Source: Biostraticola tofi (lineage in GTDB: Bacteria > Pseudomonadota > Gammaproteobacteria > Enterobacterales > Enterobacteriaceae). Taken from it: 64,000 bases of DNA. The position numbers and the translations under genes are program-made. The stretch's first letter is position 1, and every line of letters begins with the position of its first letter. The stretch covers positions 310,001 to 374,000 of the forward strand of contig NZ_SMCR01000003.1 of NCBI RefSeq assembly GCF_004343195.1, written 5' to 3'. Positions 37,071 to 47,590 of this stretch are shown in pieces. The notes beneath the pieces were generated by a model, which made no database searches, was not told the origin of the DNA, and worked only from the letters and a program-made list of their open reading frames with translations.

Positions 37071-37649
37071 TTATTGGCGAACGCCTTCGAGGGAAATCTG
37101 TAGCTCTACCTGACTGGAAGCCGGGCCCAGATCGGTGGTGATATTATAATCTTTCAGCGTCAAAGTGCCTTCGGCTTCGAAACCGGCCCGGTAGCCACCC
37201 CAGGGATCTTTACCCTCGCCTAGCAGCTTGGCCTCAAGCGTAATCGGCTTGGTGACACCGTTCAACGTCAGGTCACCGGTGATATCCAATTCATCACCGT
37301 CTTTCTTTACTGACGTCGACACAAAGGTGGCCTGCGGGAATTTAGACACGTTCAGGAACTCTGCGCTGCGCAGGTGCTTGTCACGCTCGGCATGGTTGGT
37401 ATCGATGCTGTTGGTATTGATCACCACATTGACTTTATCCGCAGCCGGATTGGCCGGATCAAACGTGAAATTGCCGTCAAAGTCTTTAAAGGTGCCATAT
37501 ATCCAGCTATAGCCCAGATGTTTAATCTTGAACTGTACAAAGGCGTGCTGGCCGGCTTTATCGATTTTATACTCCGCAGCTCGGGCTGCTCCTGCCGAAA
37601 AGAGAACGGCTGCGCTTAAGGCCAGGCCGAGGGTGGTTTTTTTAAGCAT
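37071..37649 (-). CDS. yceI: YceI family periplasmic protein
   Basis: 192 residues; E. coli YceI is 191. Signal peptide [20 protein letters not shown] ending near RAAE. The mature part is a lipocalin-like YceI barrel: [60 protein letters not shown], and [19 protein letters not shown]. Members bind isoprenoids such as polyprenyl chains. Start at 37647-37649 with GGAGAG 5 nt upstream. Cotranscribed downstream of yceJ. Confidence 0.96.
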   Translation of the reverse strand: MLKKTTLGLALSAAVLFSAGAARAAEYKIDKAGQHAFVQFKIKHLGYSWIYGTFKDFDGNFTFDPANPAADKVNVVINTNSIDTNHAERDKHLRSAEFLNVSKFPQATFVSTSVKKDGDELDITGDLTLNGVTKPITLEAKLLGEGKDPWGGYRAGFEAEGTLTLKDYNITTDLGPASSQVELQISLEGVRQ

Positions 37650-37675
37650 GATACTCTCCGGAATGTGAAAGATAA

Positions 37676-38230
37676 TTACGGTGAAGGATGCCCGAACATC
37701 CGCTTGAGCGTGATATCGCCATCCACAAAATGATGCTTGAGAGCGGCCAGGCCGTGCAGTACCGACAGTACGACCACTGTCCAGGCCAGCCAAAGGTGAA
37801 TATCGCCGGCAAAATCAGCCTGTGCGGCGCCACCGCTGATAAGGGCCGGAACGTCGAGCCAGCTGAAGACGCTAATCGGCTGTCCATCAGCGGTTGAAAT
37901 CAGATAACCGGTAATCAATATGGCAAACAGCGCTATATACAGGGTCAGATGGGCCACGATAGCGCTGATACGGGTCAGACGGCTATAGCTGCTCAAGGGC
38001 GTTGGCGGCGGCGAAACGAAGCGCCAGATAAAGCGGATGACCATAATGGCAAACAATATGCAGCCAATGCTTTTATGGATTTCTGGCGCATTGTGATACC
38101 AGGCATCATAATAGCCGAGGGTCACCATCCAAAGACCGAGGGCAAACATGCCATAAACGACCAGCGCAACGGCCCAGTGGATAAACACACTGATCGCGCC
38201 AAAATCTTTAGTGGTATTACGCCAACGCAT
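37676..38230 (-). CDS. yceJ: Cytochrome b561 family protein YceJ
   Basis: 184 residues; E. coli 188. Four membrane helices with the haem-binding His residues: [58 protein letters not shown] and [22 protein letters not shown]. An inner-membrane dihaem electron carrier. It ends 26 bp before the yceI start, the E. coli yceJ-yceI operon order. Confidence 0.95.
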   Translation of the reverse strand: MRWRNTTKDFGAISVFIHWAVALVVYGMFALGLWMVTLGYYDAWYHNAPEIHKSIGCILFAIMVIRFIWRFVSPPPTPLSSYSRLTRISAIVAHLTLYIALFAILITGYLISTADGQPISVFSWLDVPALISGGAAQADFAGDIHLWLAWTVVVLSVLHGLAALKHHFVDGDITLKRMFGHPSP

Positions 38231-38692
38231 TGTTAACCTCGCCGCAATGTTGATTTGATAAAAACTAAAACAAACTGAAACATAAAATCAACCACAAATA
38301 TAATGATTTAAAATAAATATTCTTTAAATCAAAAAATTTGAATTAACTAATCAATAATGGCCTTATAAAACGAATGACTTGGCCTGATTCAATGAGTACG
38401 TAAAGAAATGTCAGCCTTTTTCGCAGCTTGCCGATCGTTCGCAATAGAGGGTAAAGCGGAAATGGGTTCTTTTTTTTTGAGCAAAAATGAGTAATTGCGA
38501 AGGAAACTATTAAAAAATTAATAAAAGTCTTGAGGCAACAAAGTTGAAATAAATATTACGCTAAAAAACTGAGGTAATACTCAGCTTTTACTAACGCCAG
38601 AATTATTTAATGATTATCTAAAATTGATATTTATCCAGGCGCTACACATCAGGCCAAAGTGGTGAGTCACTTTGGCCAAAGCTATGCTTGAT
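38231..38692. other. AT-rich gap between yceJ and solA
   Basis: About 460 bp with no supported frame. Very AT-rich, with probable yceJ promoter elements near 38250-38330 that I cannot place exactly. A perfect inverted repeat lies at 38652-38677. Confidence 0.6.
38652..38677 (-). terminator. Perfect inverted repeat just past the solA stop
   Basis: GGCCAAAGTG-GTGAGT-CACTTTGGCC, a 10-bp stem, 15 bp downstream of the solA stop. No T-run follows, so it may be an RNA-stabilising hairpin or a protein site rather than a terminator. Confidence 0.55.
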
Positions 38693-39811
38693 TCAGCCAA
38701 AACGCTTCAGTGAAAACGGGCTCAAATCAAACGCGCTGGTTTTTCCCTGCGCAAACTGGGTCGCGATTTCACCCAGTACGCTGGCAAATTTAAAGCCATG
38801 GCCGCTCAAGCCGGTAACCACCATGATCTTGTCATTGTCCGGCAAGGTGTCGATGATAAAATCCTCATCCGGTGACAAATCATAACTGCAGGCCTCACCG
38901 CGCAGGCAAACGCCAACCCCTGGCAGGAAGCGGCGCAGGAAATCAAATACTTCGGTGCCATCACTCGGATGGCGGCCAAACGGGGTACGCTGCTCCGCAT
39001 CGGTTATCGGCTGGCCGCCGTCATGTCTGCCGACTTTAAGCTCGTTCTGGATTGCTGGAAAACCATAATATTGACTGCCGTTGGGCGCGCAGACGGTAAA
39101 GGCCGGGAAACGGTTATCCTCGCTGAAACGTCCATCCGCCTGATGCCATGAAAAGACTTTGCGCACCGGGGTCATCGGTAACCATGGCAGCAGCTGCTTT
39201 ACCCAGGTCCCGGCGGACAGCAGAAGTTTGTGTCCCTTATAGCGACTGCCTTCCTGGGTCATCACTTCAACATGGCTATCGTGGTTGCTGATTTCAGTAA
39301 CGCTGCAGTTGAATAACTGCGCTCCGCCGGCTTTCTCAGCCAGGGTGATGTAACTGGCGATGGCCTGTTCCGATTTAAGATAGCCGGACTGAGGTTCAAA
39401 CACGCCAATATAGTCCTCAGGCAAACTGAATACCGGCCAGCGCGCTGAGATTTCACTACTGTTCAGCGTTTCACTGGGCAGTTTCCATGCCTGGGCGCTT
39501 AACATGACATTTTTAATAAAGGCGGACTGGCGGGAAGCAAGATTGATGACGCCGCTGCGATGGAAAAGCCGGACACCGCTGAGAGTTGCCAGCTCATCCC
39601 ATAATGTCTGGGCACGCAACACCAACGGCACGTACTTTTCCCCTTCACCATAGGCATGGCGTATGATACGCGTGTCGCCATGATGGCTGCCACCCTGATG
39701 GGGAGGAAAGGCCGAGTCGATCATCAGCACATTGAGACCGGCCTGGGTAGCATAATAGCCTGCCGCTGATCCTACTGAACCACTGCCGACAATAATCAAG
39801 TCATAAGTCAT
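38693..39811 (-). CDS. solA: N-methyl-L-tryptophan oxidase SolA
   Basis: 372 residues from ATG at 39809-39811, the E. coli length. FAD-binding Rossmann start [38 protein letters not shown], and the covalent-flavin cysteine region [20 protein letters not shown] near residue 305. It oxidises N-methyl amino acids to free amino acids plus formaldehyde and H2O2. An in-frame extension of 50 codons upstream overlaps the bssS terminator and is rejected. Confidence 0.95.
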   Translation of the reverse strand: MTYDLIIVGSGSVGSAAGYYATQAGLNVLMIDSAFPPHQGGSHHGDTRIIRHAYGEGEKYVPLVLRAQTLWDELATLSGVRLFHRSGVINLASRQSAFIKNVMLSAQAWKLPSETLNSSEISARWPVFSLPEDYIGVFEPQSGYLKSEQAIASYITLAEKAGGAQLFNCSVTEISNHDSHVEVMTQEGSRYKGHKLLLSAGTWVKQLLPWLPMTPVRKVFSWHQADGRFSEDNRFPAFTVCAPNGSQYYGFPAIQNELKVGRHDGGQPITDAEQRTPFGRHPSDGTEVFDFLRRFLPGVGVCLRGEACSYDLSPDEDFIIDTLPDNDKIMVVTGLSGHGFKFASVLGEIATQFAQGKTSAFDLSPFSLKRFG

Positions 39812-39921
39812 TATAATGAGTCCTGTTGCTCCGCCTTTGGGCTGAAACCTGCAGGGCCATTGTACCCTCTTCGGGCTGTCGGTTGTCACCGCTAACTGTC
39901 TGAAAATGTCCTGCTGCCGCC

Positions 39922-39955
39922 AAAAAAAAAGCACCGGCAGAAAACTGCGGTGCTT
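39922..39955 (-). terminator. Intrinsic terminator of bssS
   Basis: On the reverse strand AGCACCGCAG-TTTT-CTGCCGGTGCT (one mismatch) followed by a run of nine T, 19 bp past the bssS stop. It also separates bssS from solA transcription. Confidence 0.85.
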
Positions 39956-39973
39956 TGGCAACGGTTAATGAGA

Positions 39974-40228
39974 TTAATGTCTGCGATGATCACGTTCCTG
40001 GTACTCGTTTGATTCAATCTTGGCAATACCCGCTTCAAGAATTGAAATAAGCTGCTTGGCGACATCCGTGGTGAGCCACAATGTTCTGTCTACTTCAGCA
40101 TCTTCAGTCGCCTGGTCGGTGGTATTAAGATAATGCAGGCGAATCATCATAGCGTTGTAAACATCGACGGTGCTGATGTCCCATCCCACTAATGGGTGGG
40201 TGTGAATGATATCGTTCTTTCTGTCCAT
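39974..40228 (-). CDS. bssS: Biofilm regulator BssS (YceP)
   Basis: 84 residues, exactly the E. coli length. It contains THPLVGWDISTVDVYNAMMIRL, DRTLWLTTDVAKQLISILEAG and ends EYQERDHRRH. E. coli BssS represses biofilm formation and affects indole and AI-2 responses and is induced by quorum signals; its biochemical activity is unknown. Followed by a strong intrinsic terminator. The upstream gap of 211 bp is AT-rich and should hold the promoter. Confidence 0.96.
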   Translation of the reverse strand: MDRKNDIIHTHPLVGWDISTVDVYNAMMIRLHYLNTTDQATEDAEVDRTLWLTTDVAKQLISILEAGIAKIESNEYQERDHRRH

Positions 40229-40439
40229 AAATACCCCATATTTGACTCGTTATTAATAATGAGTAACTGCGAGGTTCATGCGGCTTTTTAATAGTAAGCC
40301 TATAGAGTATACCCGTTTTACAAAATTTTATCGAAATTACAGATTTTTTTTAACAGGTAGCCTGCGCCGACAAATGCAGCAGGGGAAATCACCCCGTTAT
40401 TTTCGATGATTCCCGCTATAACGCTCACTCGCAATGGGG

Positions 40440-40709
40440 TTACTCCGCGGCGGGTGGGATCAGCGGGCTTACTCGCCGGGTCAATTCTTCCGCCAGCTGG
40501 GAAAAATATTTTTGCATAGTGGCATCGCGGTTTTGGTTTTGTGACTCCAGCAGCAGATTGTGCACCAACAACTGATTGGCCTTTTCATCCAGGCTGAATG
40601 AAAGGTAAGAGAATGCAATCTCCAGGACATTCAGGCGGCGCTGTTGCTCGCTGATTAACTGTAACAACTCACCGAAGGTCATGGTTTCTTCAGGCTTGTC
40701 GGCTGTCAT
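40440..40709 (-). CDS. Conserved-looking hypothetical protein between bssS and dinI
   Basis: 89 residues from the ATG at 40707-40709 with GGAG 9 nt upstream. Helical and acidic: EETMTFGELLQLISEQQRRL, LEIAFSYLSFSLDEKANQLL, then MQKYFSQLAEELTRR and a Pro-rich end. The pattern suggests a coiled-coil dimer. No motif or family is recognised, and E. coli has no gene here that I can recall. Confidence 0.6.
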   Translation of the reverse strand: MTADKPEETMTFGELLQLISEQQRRLNVLEIAFSYLSFSLDEKANQLLVHNLLLESQNQNRDATMQKYFSQLAEELTRRVSPLIPPAAE

Positions 40710-40855
40710 GTTACTTCTCCTCACACCCTGAGATGCAGGGTCATTGATAAAAGGACGATGGGTAAGGCTGATTACAAACCAGAAAGAGATATTTGCCAAT
40801 AGTCACAATGAGAAAAGGTGTCCTGAGTTTCTCCTATTTCAGCTGTCGCAGGCAT

Positions 40856-40880
40856 AAAAAAGCCGGGTAGCGAACCCGGC
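40856..40880 (-). terminator. Intrinsic terminator of dinI
   Basis: Reverse-strand GCCGGGT-TCGCT-ACCCGGC followed by six T, 20 bp past the dinI stop. Confidence 0.9.
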
Positions 40881-40899
40881 AAAGCGACAGGACAAAAAT

Positions 40900-41139
40900 T
40901 TACTGCGGATCAAACCAGTCATCGGCGCTTTCCCACGTCTCTTGCAGGATATCCGTGATAAGCGCTTTATCTTCTTTGCTGCCACCCATAACGGTGATGC
41001 CATTTGAGCCGGCATAGCGAACCTGAACGTGAGTATCGGTAAACTGCTTATCGATACGTGAGGACAATTCCCTTGTTAACGCCTCAAGAGCACCGGCGGG
41101 TAACGGGGTAGCTTTGGCCAGAGTAATTTCTACACGCAT
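40900..41139 (-). CDS. dinI: DNA damage-inducible protein DinI
   Basis: 79 residues; E. coli 81. MRVEITLAKATPLPAGALEAL, SSRIDKQFTDTHVQVRYAGS and the acidic C-terminal helix ILQETWESADDWF that contacts RecA. DinI stabilises RecA filaments and limits UmuD cleavage during the SOS response. A LexA box lies 25 bp upstream of the start. Confidence 0.97.
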   Translation of the reverse strand: MRVEITLAKATPLPAGALEALTRELSSRIDKQFTDTHVQVRYAGSNGITVMGGSKEDKALITDILQETWESADDWFDPQ

Positions 41140-41163
41140 ATAAGATTCTCACAGTAGTGATGC

Positions 41164-41179
41164 CTGGTTATTTATACAG
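41164..41179. promoter_or_regulatory. LexA (SOS) box upstream of dinI
   Basis: On the dinI strand CTGTATAAATAACCAG, matching the CTGT-N8-ACAG consensus in all but one position (CCAG). It is the same as the E. coli dinI SOS box as I remember it. Confidence 0.93.
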
Positions 41180-41235
41180 TAACGTCATCTCACCTGCAAG
41201 AGACTTTCAATGAAAATAATTATTCATAAAACCAT

Positions 41236-42282
41236 TTAGGCCTTAACTGACCAACTGAGGGTTTGCCCGGCGAGAAACGGCACCAGACTGTCGCCTACCA
41301 GGGCGATATTATCCGGCTGGGTCTCAGGCTGCCGCACCAGTTCTATAGTCTGCTGATTGGCCGGCAGGCCATAGAAAGCCGGACCATTCAACGAGCAGAA
41401 GGCTTCCAGGTGCTGCAGAGCGCCGATCTCCTCAAACACCGTCGCATAGGCGGCCAAGGCTGAGGGTGCGTTGAATACCCCGGCACAGCCGCAGTCAGCT
41501 TCTTTGCGATGGCGCGCATGGGGGGCAGAGTCGGTGCCGAGGAAGAACCGATCTGATCCTGTGGCTACCGCATTACGCAGCGCCTGCTGGTGGATATTGC
41601 GTTTGAGAATCGGCAGGCAGTAGAGGTGAGGACGAATTCCGCCGACCAGCATATGGTTGCGGTTAAACATCAGATGCTGTGGGGTAATGGTTGCCGCCAG
41701 ATAGCGGTCGGCCGCCAATACATAATCTGCCGCTTCCCGGGTGGTAATATGCTCAAGGACGACTTTCAACTGTGGAAAGTGGCGACGGATCGGCACCAGC
41801 ACCTGATCAATAAACCGGGCTTCGCGATCAAAGATATCGATTTCGGGATCGGTGACTTCACCATGGATAAGCAGTGGAATACCGTGGTCCTGCATCGCAC
41901 TCAGCAGTGGATAAATCGCCGTTGCATCGGTGACGCCATGGCTGGAATTGGTGGTGGCGTTGGCCGGATAAAGCTTGGCTGCGGTAAAAACCCCTTGCCG
42001 GAAGCCTTCAACCAGCTCTTCCTTTGCCAGGCTATCCGTCAGATAGCAGGTCATTAAGGGGGTGAACTCATGATCGGCCGGCACTGCGGCCAGGATCCGC
42101 TGACGATAGGCGATCGCCTGGGCAATGGTGGTCACCGGTGGAGTCAGATTTGGCATGACAATGGCGCGGGCAAAATGCTGGCTGGTGTAGGGGACCACGG
42201 TCTTAAGCATGTCATCATCACGCAGATGCACATGCCAGTCATCGGGCCGGCGGATGTTCAGTACGTCAGTTTTTAAGATCAT
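41236..42282 (-). CDS. pyrC: Dihydroorotase PyrC
   Basis: 348 residues; E. coli 348. Zn-dependent enzyme forming dihydroorotate in pyrimidine synthesis. Metal ligands: [13 protein letters not shown] (His-x-His), the carboxylated Lys in [37 protein letters not shown] and [15 protein letters not shown] (Asp). Start at 42280-42282 with GGAG 9 nt upstream. The leader to rne contains a perfect hairpin at 42311-42332; E. coli pyrC is controlled through a leader hairpin and start-site switching, and similar control is possible here. Confidence 0.97.
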   Translation of the reverse strand: MILKTDVLNIRRPDDWHVHLRDDDMLKTVVPYTSQHFARAIVMPNLTPPVTTIAQAIAYRQRILAAVPADHEFTPLMTCYLTDSLAKEELVEGFRQGVFTAAKLYPANATTNSSHGVTDATAIYPLLSAMQDHGIPLLIHGEVTDPEIDIFDREARFIDQVLVPIRRHFPQLKVVLEHITTREAADYVLAADRYLAATITPQHLMFNRNHMLVGGIRPHLYCLPILKRNIHQQALRNAVATGSDRFFLGTDSAPHARHRKEADCGCAGVFNAPSALAAYATVFEEIGALQHLEAFCSLNGPAFYGLPANQQTIELVRQPETQPDNIALVGDSLVPFLAGQTLSWSVKA

Positions 42283-42310
42283 TGGCAAAGCTCCGGCTGG
42301 ATATAATGCC

Positions 42311-42332
42311 GCCTGAGAGTATCGTCTCAGGC
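42311..42332. promoter_or_regulatory. Inverted repeat in the pyrC upstream region
   Basis: GCCTGAGA-GTATCG-TCTCAGGC, a perfect 8-bp stem 29 bp before the pyrC start and 14 bp past the rne terminator stem. It could lie in the pyrC promoter or leader. Function inferred. Confidence 0.5.
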
Positions 42333-42345
42333 TAATGCAGGGATA

Positions 42346-42370
42346 GAAAAAGCCCGCCAATGGCGGGCCT
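42346..42370 (-). terminator. Intrinsic terminator of rne
   Basis: Reverse-strand GGCCCGCC-ATT-GGCGGGCT followed by five T, 25 bp past the rne stop. Confidence 0.9.
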
Positions 42371-42394
42371 TGTTATACAGTCACTTCTGAATGA

Positions 42395-45300
42395 TTACGC
42401 CTCATCGCCCGAGTCGGGCCGCGTGGCCGGGGCTGTCGCCTGGGCTGCTGCGGCATGGCCACCGGCGGCGCCATTGCCCTCGAACTGATAGTCAGGACGC
42501 TGCCAGTTGCTCTCTTTAACGGGAGCTGGCTGGTAAGCCGGCGCGGGTGCCTTGGTCATCGGCGCACTGGCATAATGCTTAAAGCGCGTCAGGACCGGTT
42601 GCGGCTGTGGCGGCACCGTTACCGCCGCTTTTACCTGCGGCAACGGTGTTTCATCAACTGCAGGCTGGTCGGCAATCGGATTGGCCGGAACGATAGCCTC
42701 ATGAACGCCGGAGCCAGCCTCGATGTCTTTTTCCGTCCTGACATCATCGTCGGTCGCAACCAGCGTCGCCTCGGCCAGCGGACGGTCTTCAACCGAAGAG
42801 GGGATTGGCATCGGTTTAACGCTGTGCTTAACGGTATCGTCAACCGTGGCATCAGCGCTATGTCGGACTGCGGCATGTTCGGCTGCTGCTTCAGCTGATT
42901 GCTGAGCGGCGGCATGTTCGATTGCTGCATCGGTTGCCGGTTGAGCGGCGGCATGTTCAACGGCTGCATCAACGCGATGATTGATGGCGGCATCGTCGGC
43001 CGCTGCATCAGCGCTGTGCTGGATAGCCGTATTCTTAACCACGTCATCAGCCTGGACAGATGCGCCATCGGCAGAAGGTGCTACATCCGCTGATAACAAT
43101 GGACCGTTGTCCACGGCGGCAGCAGGCTGCTGCCGTGGAGAGTGCTTATCGGCAACTGCTGCCGGTTGAGCGTTGTCCAGCGTTTGCTCAGCCAAGGACA
43201 CATCTTCAGGGTCGACAACTGACGGCACCTGGTCAGCGGCTGCTTCCTGAGCGGGCGTCGGCTCCGACGGCACCAATGTGGAACCAGGCTGTTCGGCTGG
43301 GGTCAGCGCTGGAGTGGTGTTAACCCCTGTAGACCCATCTGTATCCCTGGACTCATTGACAGAGGCTTCAGCCAACACAGGCAGACTGGCTGCGGCGACC
43401 TGGCTTTGTTCAGCCCGGGCCTGCGCTTGCTGGGCGTTGGTCTCCATCTCTGCGACCGAGACGAAGGGGGTATCGGTACGTTCGGCCTGCGCGACCGGAT
43501 AGCTTATCCATATTTTACCGGAGGCCATTTCAGGTGAAACAAAGGCCCCGGCCAGCGGCATCGGTGATACCGACGGATAGCGCTCATCACGATAGCGACG
43601 ACGACGCTGACCACTGACGCGCAGATGGCGCGGCGAACGACGTGAGCGACGCGGCAGCCCGGCTTCATTGCCGTTACGGTTGTCGTTCTGGCTTTCAGCA
43701 GCCGCTTCAGCATTGTCGCTCTCGGCGACTGGGGTGCTTCTCACGTCGTCAGTCGGGACAGTTGCCGGCAGTGCCATGACGTGCTGTTCGTCGGTGACAC
43801 GTACTTTCTGACTCAGGGTCCGACGCTGGCGACGCGGCACCAGCGGGGTCGGCTTGTCGTCGTCATTCACGACTGCCTGTTCCTCAACCGGCGCTTCTAG
43901 CGGAGCGGCCGTCACTTCCAGTTCAGGCTGTCGACGATCATCCTGACGACGGCGTGAACGCTCACCGCGAGATTCACGACGCGGTTGCTGTTGTTCTTCA
44001 ATCAGCGGCTGGCCGGCATCTTCGTTAAGCGCATCGACAACGGCGGGGGTCACGTTACGTTTATTTTTACGGTTATCCTCGCGAGGCTCTCTGCGTTCAC
44101 GAGATTCACGAGGCTCGCGAGGCTCGCGGGGTTCACGCGCCTGGCGGCCTTCCTGCGTTGGACGCGGTTCACGATCGCGGTTTTGTTCACCGTTGCGATC
44201 ACGGCGACCATTCTGACGACGCTGACCGCGGCGATCCTGGCGACGAGGCGTTGGGGTTTCAACAGTCTCTTCGCTTTTGGCCGGTTCAACCGGCGCCGCT
44301 TCCGGTGCCGGAGAGGAGAACCAGCCCTTGATGGCAGACGCCAGGCGACTGATAAGTCCAGGTCCCGCAGGCGTTGCTGGCGATGCCGACTCAGTACTAT
44401 TGACCGGGGCAGGGGGAGTCGCTGCCTGGGCGGCGGGTTTTTCCTGCGACATCGGTTCAGGCATCACAAAAGCCGCCAGTGCCGGCTGCTCAGGACGTTT
44501 ACGCTCAGCGGCAATCTCTTCAGAAGGTTGGGCCATTTCGGCTTCATGCAACTGAGGAAGCAGGTAGCTCAGCGTCGGTGCTTCTTCGCCTTTACGTACG
44601 CGCAGCACGGCATAATGCGGTGTCTGCATCTGATCGTTAGGCACGATGACGGCTTTAACACCGCCCTGGCGTTTTTCGATAGCGTTAACCGACTCGCGTT
44701 TCTCATTAAGCAGGTAAGAGGCGATCGGCACCGGCACGATAGCGTGAACTTCGTGGGTGTTTTCCTTTAGGGCTTCTTCTTCAATCAGGCGCAGGATCGA
44801 CAGCGACAGGGATTCATTATCACGAATGGTGCCGGTGCCGCCGCAGCGCGGGCAGACATGGTGGCTGGACTCGCCCAGAGACGGTGAGAGTCGCTGACGG
44901 GACAGTTCGAGCAGGCCGAATCGTGAAATCCGACCAATCTGGATGCGCGCGCGATCTTGGCGGACCGCTTCTCGCAGGCAGTTTTCAACTTCACGCTGAT
45001 GACGAACCGGGGTCATGTCGATAAAGTCGATGACGATAAGTCCGCCCAGATCGCGCAGGCGTAACTGGCGGGCGATTTCGTCGGCGGCTTCCAGGTTGGT
45101 GTTGAAAGCCGTTTCTTCTATATCGCCGCCGCGGGTTGAGCGCGCAGAGTTGATATCAATCGCCGTCAGCGCCTCAGTGGTATCGATAACGATTGAACCA
45201 CCTGAAGGCAATCGCACTTCTCGCTGAAAAGCTGATTCGATCTGGGATTCGATCTGGTAGTGGCTAAACAACGGAATTTCGCCGCTGTAGAGTTTAATCT

Positions 45301-46063
45301 TGCTGGTAAAGTCAGGACGACCTAGTGAGGCAATGTGCTCTTTTGCCACATCCAGCACTTTAGGATTGTCAATCAGGATCTCGCCGATATCCGGGCGCAG
45401 GTAATCCCGGAAGGCGCGCACGATGACATTGCTTTCCTGATGAATCAGGAACGGCGCATTACGGCCTTCGGCCGCCTTCTTGATCGCTTCCCAGTGCTTG
45501 ATGCGGAACGCCAGATCCCACTGCAGCGCCTCGGCAGACTTGCCAACGCCTGCGGTGCGAACGATAAGGCCCATGCCCTCGGGCAGTTCAAGGGAGGAAA
45601 GGGCTTCTTTGAGCTCGGTACGATCATCACCTTCGATGCGGCGCGAAATGCCGCCAGCACGGGGATTATTCGGCATCAGTACCAGATAGCTGCCGGCAAG
45701 GCTGATAAAAGTGGTCAGAGCAGCGCCTTTATTTCCGCGCTCTTCTTTATCAACCTGGACGATGACTTCCTGGCCTTCACGCAGCACATCCTTGATATTA
45801 GGACGGCCATGAGCTGAATACTGGGAAGGAAAATACTCGCGGGCGATTTCTTTCAGGGGAAGAAAACCGTGACGTTCGGCGCCATAGTCGACGAACGCCG
45901 CTTCAAGGCTGGGTTCAATCCGAGTAATTTTGCCTTTATAGATATTGGCTTTTTTCTGTTCATGACCCGGACTTTCAATATCCAAATCATACAGTTTCTG
46001 GCCATCTACCAGCGCTACGCGCAACTCTTCCTGCTGAGTTGCGTTTATTAACATTCTTTTCAT
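42395..46063 (-). CDS. rne: Ribonuclease E
   Basis: 1222 residues; E. coli 1061. The catalytic half (1-530) has the S1 domain ([20 protein letters not shown]), the Mg sites [22 protein letters not shown] in part and [12 protein letters not shown], and the Zn-link CPRCGGTG. The C-terminal half is disordered: Arg-rich region [19 protein letters not shown], the second Arg-rich and helicase/enolase region [20 protein letters not shown] plus [12 protein letters not shown], and the PNPase-binding end [19 protein letters not shown]. It builds the degradosome and initiates mRNA decay and rRNA processing. The extra length is an Ala-rich insert that includes five 13-residue repeats. Confidence 0.97.
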   Translation of the reverse strand: MKRMLINATQQEELRVALVDGQKLYDLDIESPGHEQKKANIYKGKITRIEPSLEAAFVDYGAERHGFLPLKEIAREYFPSQYSAHGRPNIKDVLREGQEVIVQVDKEERGNKGAALTTFISLAGSYLVLMPNNPRAGGISRRIEGDDRTELKEALSSLELPEGMGLIVRTAGVGKSAEALQWDLAFRIKHWEAIKKAAEGRNAPFLIHQESNVIVRAFRDYLRPDIGEILIDNPKVLDVAKEHIASLGRPDFTSKIKLYSGEIPLFSHYQIESQIESAFQREVRLPSGGSIVIDTTEALTAIDINSARSTRGGDIEETAFNTNLEAADEIARQLRLRDLGGLIVIDFIDMTPVRHQREVENCLREAVRQDRARIQIGRISRFGLLELSRQRLSPSLGESSHHVCPRCGGTGTIRDNESLSLSILRLIEEEALKENTHEVHAIVPVPIASYLLNEKRESVNAIEKRQGGVKAVIVPNDQMQTPHYAVLRVRKGEEAPTLSYLLPQLHEAEMAQPSEEIAAERKRPEQPALAAFVMPEPMSQEKPAAQAATPPAPVNSTESASPATPAGPGLISRLASAIKGWFSSPAPEAAPVEPAKSEETVETPTPRRQDRRGQRRQNGRRDRNGEQNRDREPRPTQEGRQAREPREPREPRESRERREPREDNRKNKRNVTPAVVDALNEDAGQPLIEEQQQPRRESRGERSRRRQDDRRQPELEVTAAPLEAPVEEQAVVNDDDKPTPLVPRRQRRTLSQKVRVTDEQHVMALPATVPTDDVRSTPVAESDNAEAAAESQNDNRNGNEAGLPRRSRRSPRHLRVSGQRRRRYRDERYPSVSPMPLAGAFVSPEMASGKIWISYPVAQAERTDTPFVSVAEMETNAQQAQARAEQSQVAAASLPVLAEASVNESRDTDGSTGVNTTPALTPAEQPGSTLVPSEPTPAQEAAADQVPSVVDPEDVSLAEQTLDNAQPAAVADKHSPRQQPAAAVDNGPLLSADVAPSADGASVQADDVVKNTAIQHSADAAADDAAINHRVDAAVEHAAAQPATDAAIEHAAAQQSAEAAAEHAAVRHSADATVDDTVKHSVKPMPIPSSVEDRPLAEATLVATDDDVRTEKDIEAGSGVHEAIVPANPIADQPAVDETPLPQVKAAVTVPPQPQPVLTRFKHYASAPMTKAPAPAYQPAPVKESNWQRPDYQFEGNGAAGGHAAAAQATAPATRPDSGDEA
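42830..43024. repeat. 5 x 39-bp degenerate tandem repeat inside rne
   Basis: Units at 42830, 42869, 42908, 42947 and 42986, each encoding 13 residues in the pattern x-x-H/Q/P-S/A-x-D/E-A-A/T-x-D/E-D/H-A/T-A/V (for example [13 protein letters not shown] and [13 protein letters not shown]). Absent from E. coli RNase E. Confidence 0.9.
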
Positions 46064-46630
46064 CTTAACTTACTCTTTTTTATGCATTGGCATCAGAGCT
46101 GCGGGCAAAAAAACCCCATGACCGGGTAAACACCGACGGCCCCGTGACTTGTCGCAAAGCCGTCAACCTCACGGTTGTCGCTTGCAGAGGGGCGCATTAT
46201 TTCGGTAGCCTGTCTTTCTACATGAACGACAGCACATTTACAGAAGGAACCACACCTGAGAAATGATGCACAGGATGCGTTCCTTATGCCGGCCAAGCTG
46301 CAATCCGCAGCCCGCTAACTGCCTGATTAACCATTACGTCTTACGCCATTGCTGCGTTGAGGCATAATCAGACAAATTTAAAAATTCCTCGCTTTATCAC
46401 CATTACCGGGATCAACGTGGAAAGTTGAAGCATTATTCCACTCTCGATACACATATAGCAAGGTGACTTTACCCATCGTTAACAAGATTCAGAATTACCG
46501 GCTACAACGTCATTGCCTGAACCATGCAATGCCTGAAAAAACCGGTAAAAAACCTTTTATCGATGAAAGAACAGTTAAGCACAGAAAAAGAGGTGGCGCT
46601 ATGCTGGCGGTATATTTAGAATCGCGCACC
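46064..46630. promoter_or_regulatory. Divergent leader region of rne and rluC
   Basis: About 570 bp. In E. coli rne has a ~360-nt 5' UTR with hairpins through which RNase E controls its own mRNA, and rluC is divergent. The same arrangement is kept here. Several GC-rich stretches with possible pairing lie at 46085-46200; the exact hairpins were not resolved. No additional gene is seen. Confidence 0.65.
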
Positions 46631-47590
46631 ATGAAAGAAAATAATCCAGCCGTACAATTTATCACCATTTCTGCCGACAGCGCCGGTCAGCGGATCGACA
46701 ACTTTTTACGCACTCATCTCAAAGGCGTGCCAAAAAGCCTGATTTATCGCATCGTGCGTAAAGGCGAGGTACGCATCAATAAAAAGCGCATCAAGCCTGA
46801 ATATAAACTGCAGGATGGCGATGTGATGCGCATCCCGCCAATCAGGCAATCTGAGTCCGAAGACGCGCCGATATCCGTCGGTCTGGATAAAGTGGCAGCC
46901 CTGACCGAGGCCATTTTATACGAAGATGAGCATCTGCTTATTCTTAACAAACCTTCGGGTACCGCCGTGCATGGCGGCAGCGGCCTGAGCTTTGGCGTGA
47001 TTGAGGCTCTGCGCGCACTGCGGCCCGACGCCCGTTTCCTTGAGCTGGTGCACCGCCTGGACCGCGACACGTCCGGCGTGTTGCTGGTTGCCAAGAAGCG
47101 TTCTGCCCTGCGCTCGCTCCATGAACAGTTGCGTATGAAGGGCATGCAGAAGGATTACCTGGCGCTGGTGCGCGGCCAGTGGCAGTCTCACACCAAATCG
47201 GTGAGCGCTCCGCTGGTAAAAAATATTCTGGCCAGTGGTGAGCGCATTGTGCGCGTCGGCAGCGATGGCAAGCCGTCGGAAACCCGTTTCAAGGTCGAAG
47301 AGCGTTTTGATATTGCCACCCTTATCAAAGCCAGCCCGGTTACCGGACGAACCCATCAGATCCGCGTTCACGCCCAGTATGCCGGTCACCCCATCGCCTT
47401 TGACGATCGTTATGGCGAGAGCGAGTTCGATCAGCAACTGCGCGGCAGTGGTCTTGGTAGACTGTTTCTGCACGCGGCCGCGCTAACCTTTACCCATCCG
47501 GACAGCGGCGACACCCTGCGCATAGAAGCGCCGCTGGATAATCAGCTGCGCCACTGCCTGCTGTGGTTGCGGGCCGGTCACAAAGGCTGA
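46631..47590 (+). CDS. rluC: 23S rRNA pseudouridine(955/2504/2580) synthase RluC
   Basis: 319 residues from ATG at 46631, equal to E. coli. N-terminal S4 RNA-binding domain (SAGQRIDNFLRTHLKGVPKS, KGEVRINKKRIKPEYKL), then the RluA-type catalytic domain with Asp144 in ELVHRLDRDTSGVLLVAKK, and HQIRVHAQYAGHPIAFDDRYG. The last codons (RAGHKG) lie inside the first unit of a 38-bp repeat. An in-frame upstream extension of 56 codons lies in the leader and is rejected. Confidence 0.97.
   Translation: MKENNPAVQFITISADSAGQRIDNFLRTHLKGVPKSLIYRIVRKGEVRINKKRIKPEYKLQDGDVMRIPPIRQSESEDAPISVGLDKVAALTEAILYEDEHLLILNKPSGTAVHGGSGLSFGVIEALRALRPDARFLELVHRLDRDTSGVLLVAKKRSALRSLHEQLRMKGMQKDYLALVRGQWQSHTKSVSAPLVKNILASGERIVRVGSDGKPSETRFKVEERFDIATLIKASPVTGRTHQIRVHAQYAGHPIAFDDRYGESEFDQQLRGSGLGRLFLHAAALTFTHPDSGDTLRIEAPLDNQLRHCLLWLRAGHKG

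Noticed and set aside
42830-43024. CRISPR-like array
   Set aside because: Repeats are in frame within rne, direct and without spacers.
43985-44770. 261-codon Arg-rich frame opposite rne
   Set aside because: Antisense of the disordered Arg/Glu-rich RNase E region.
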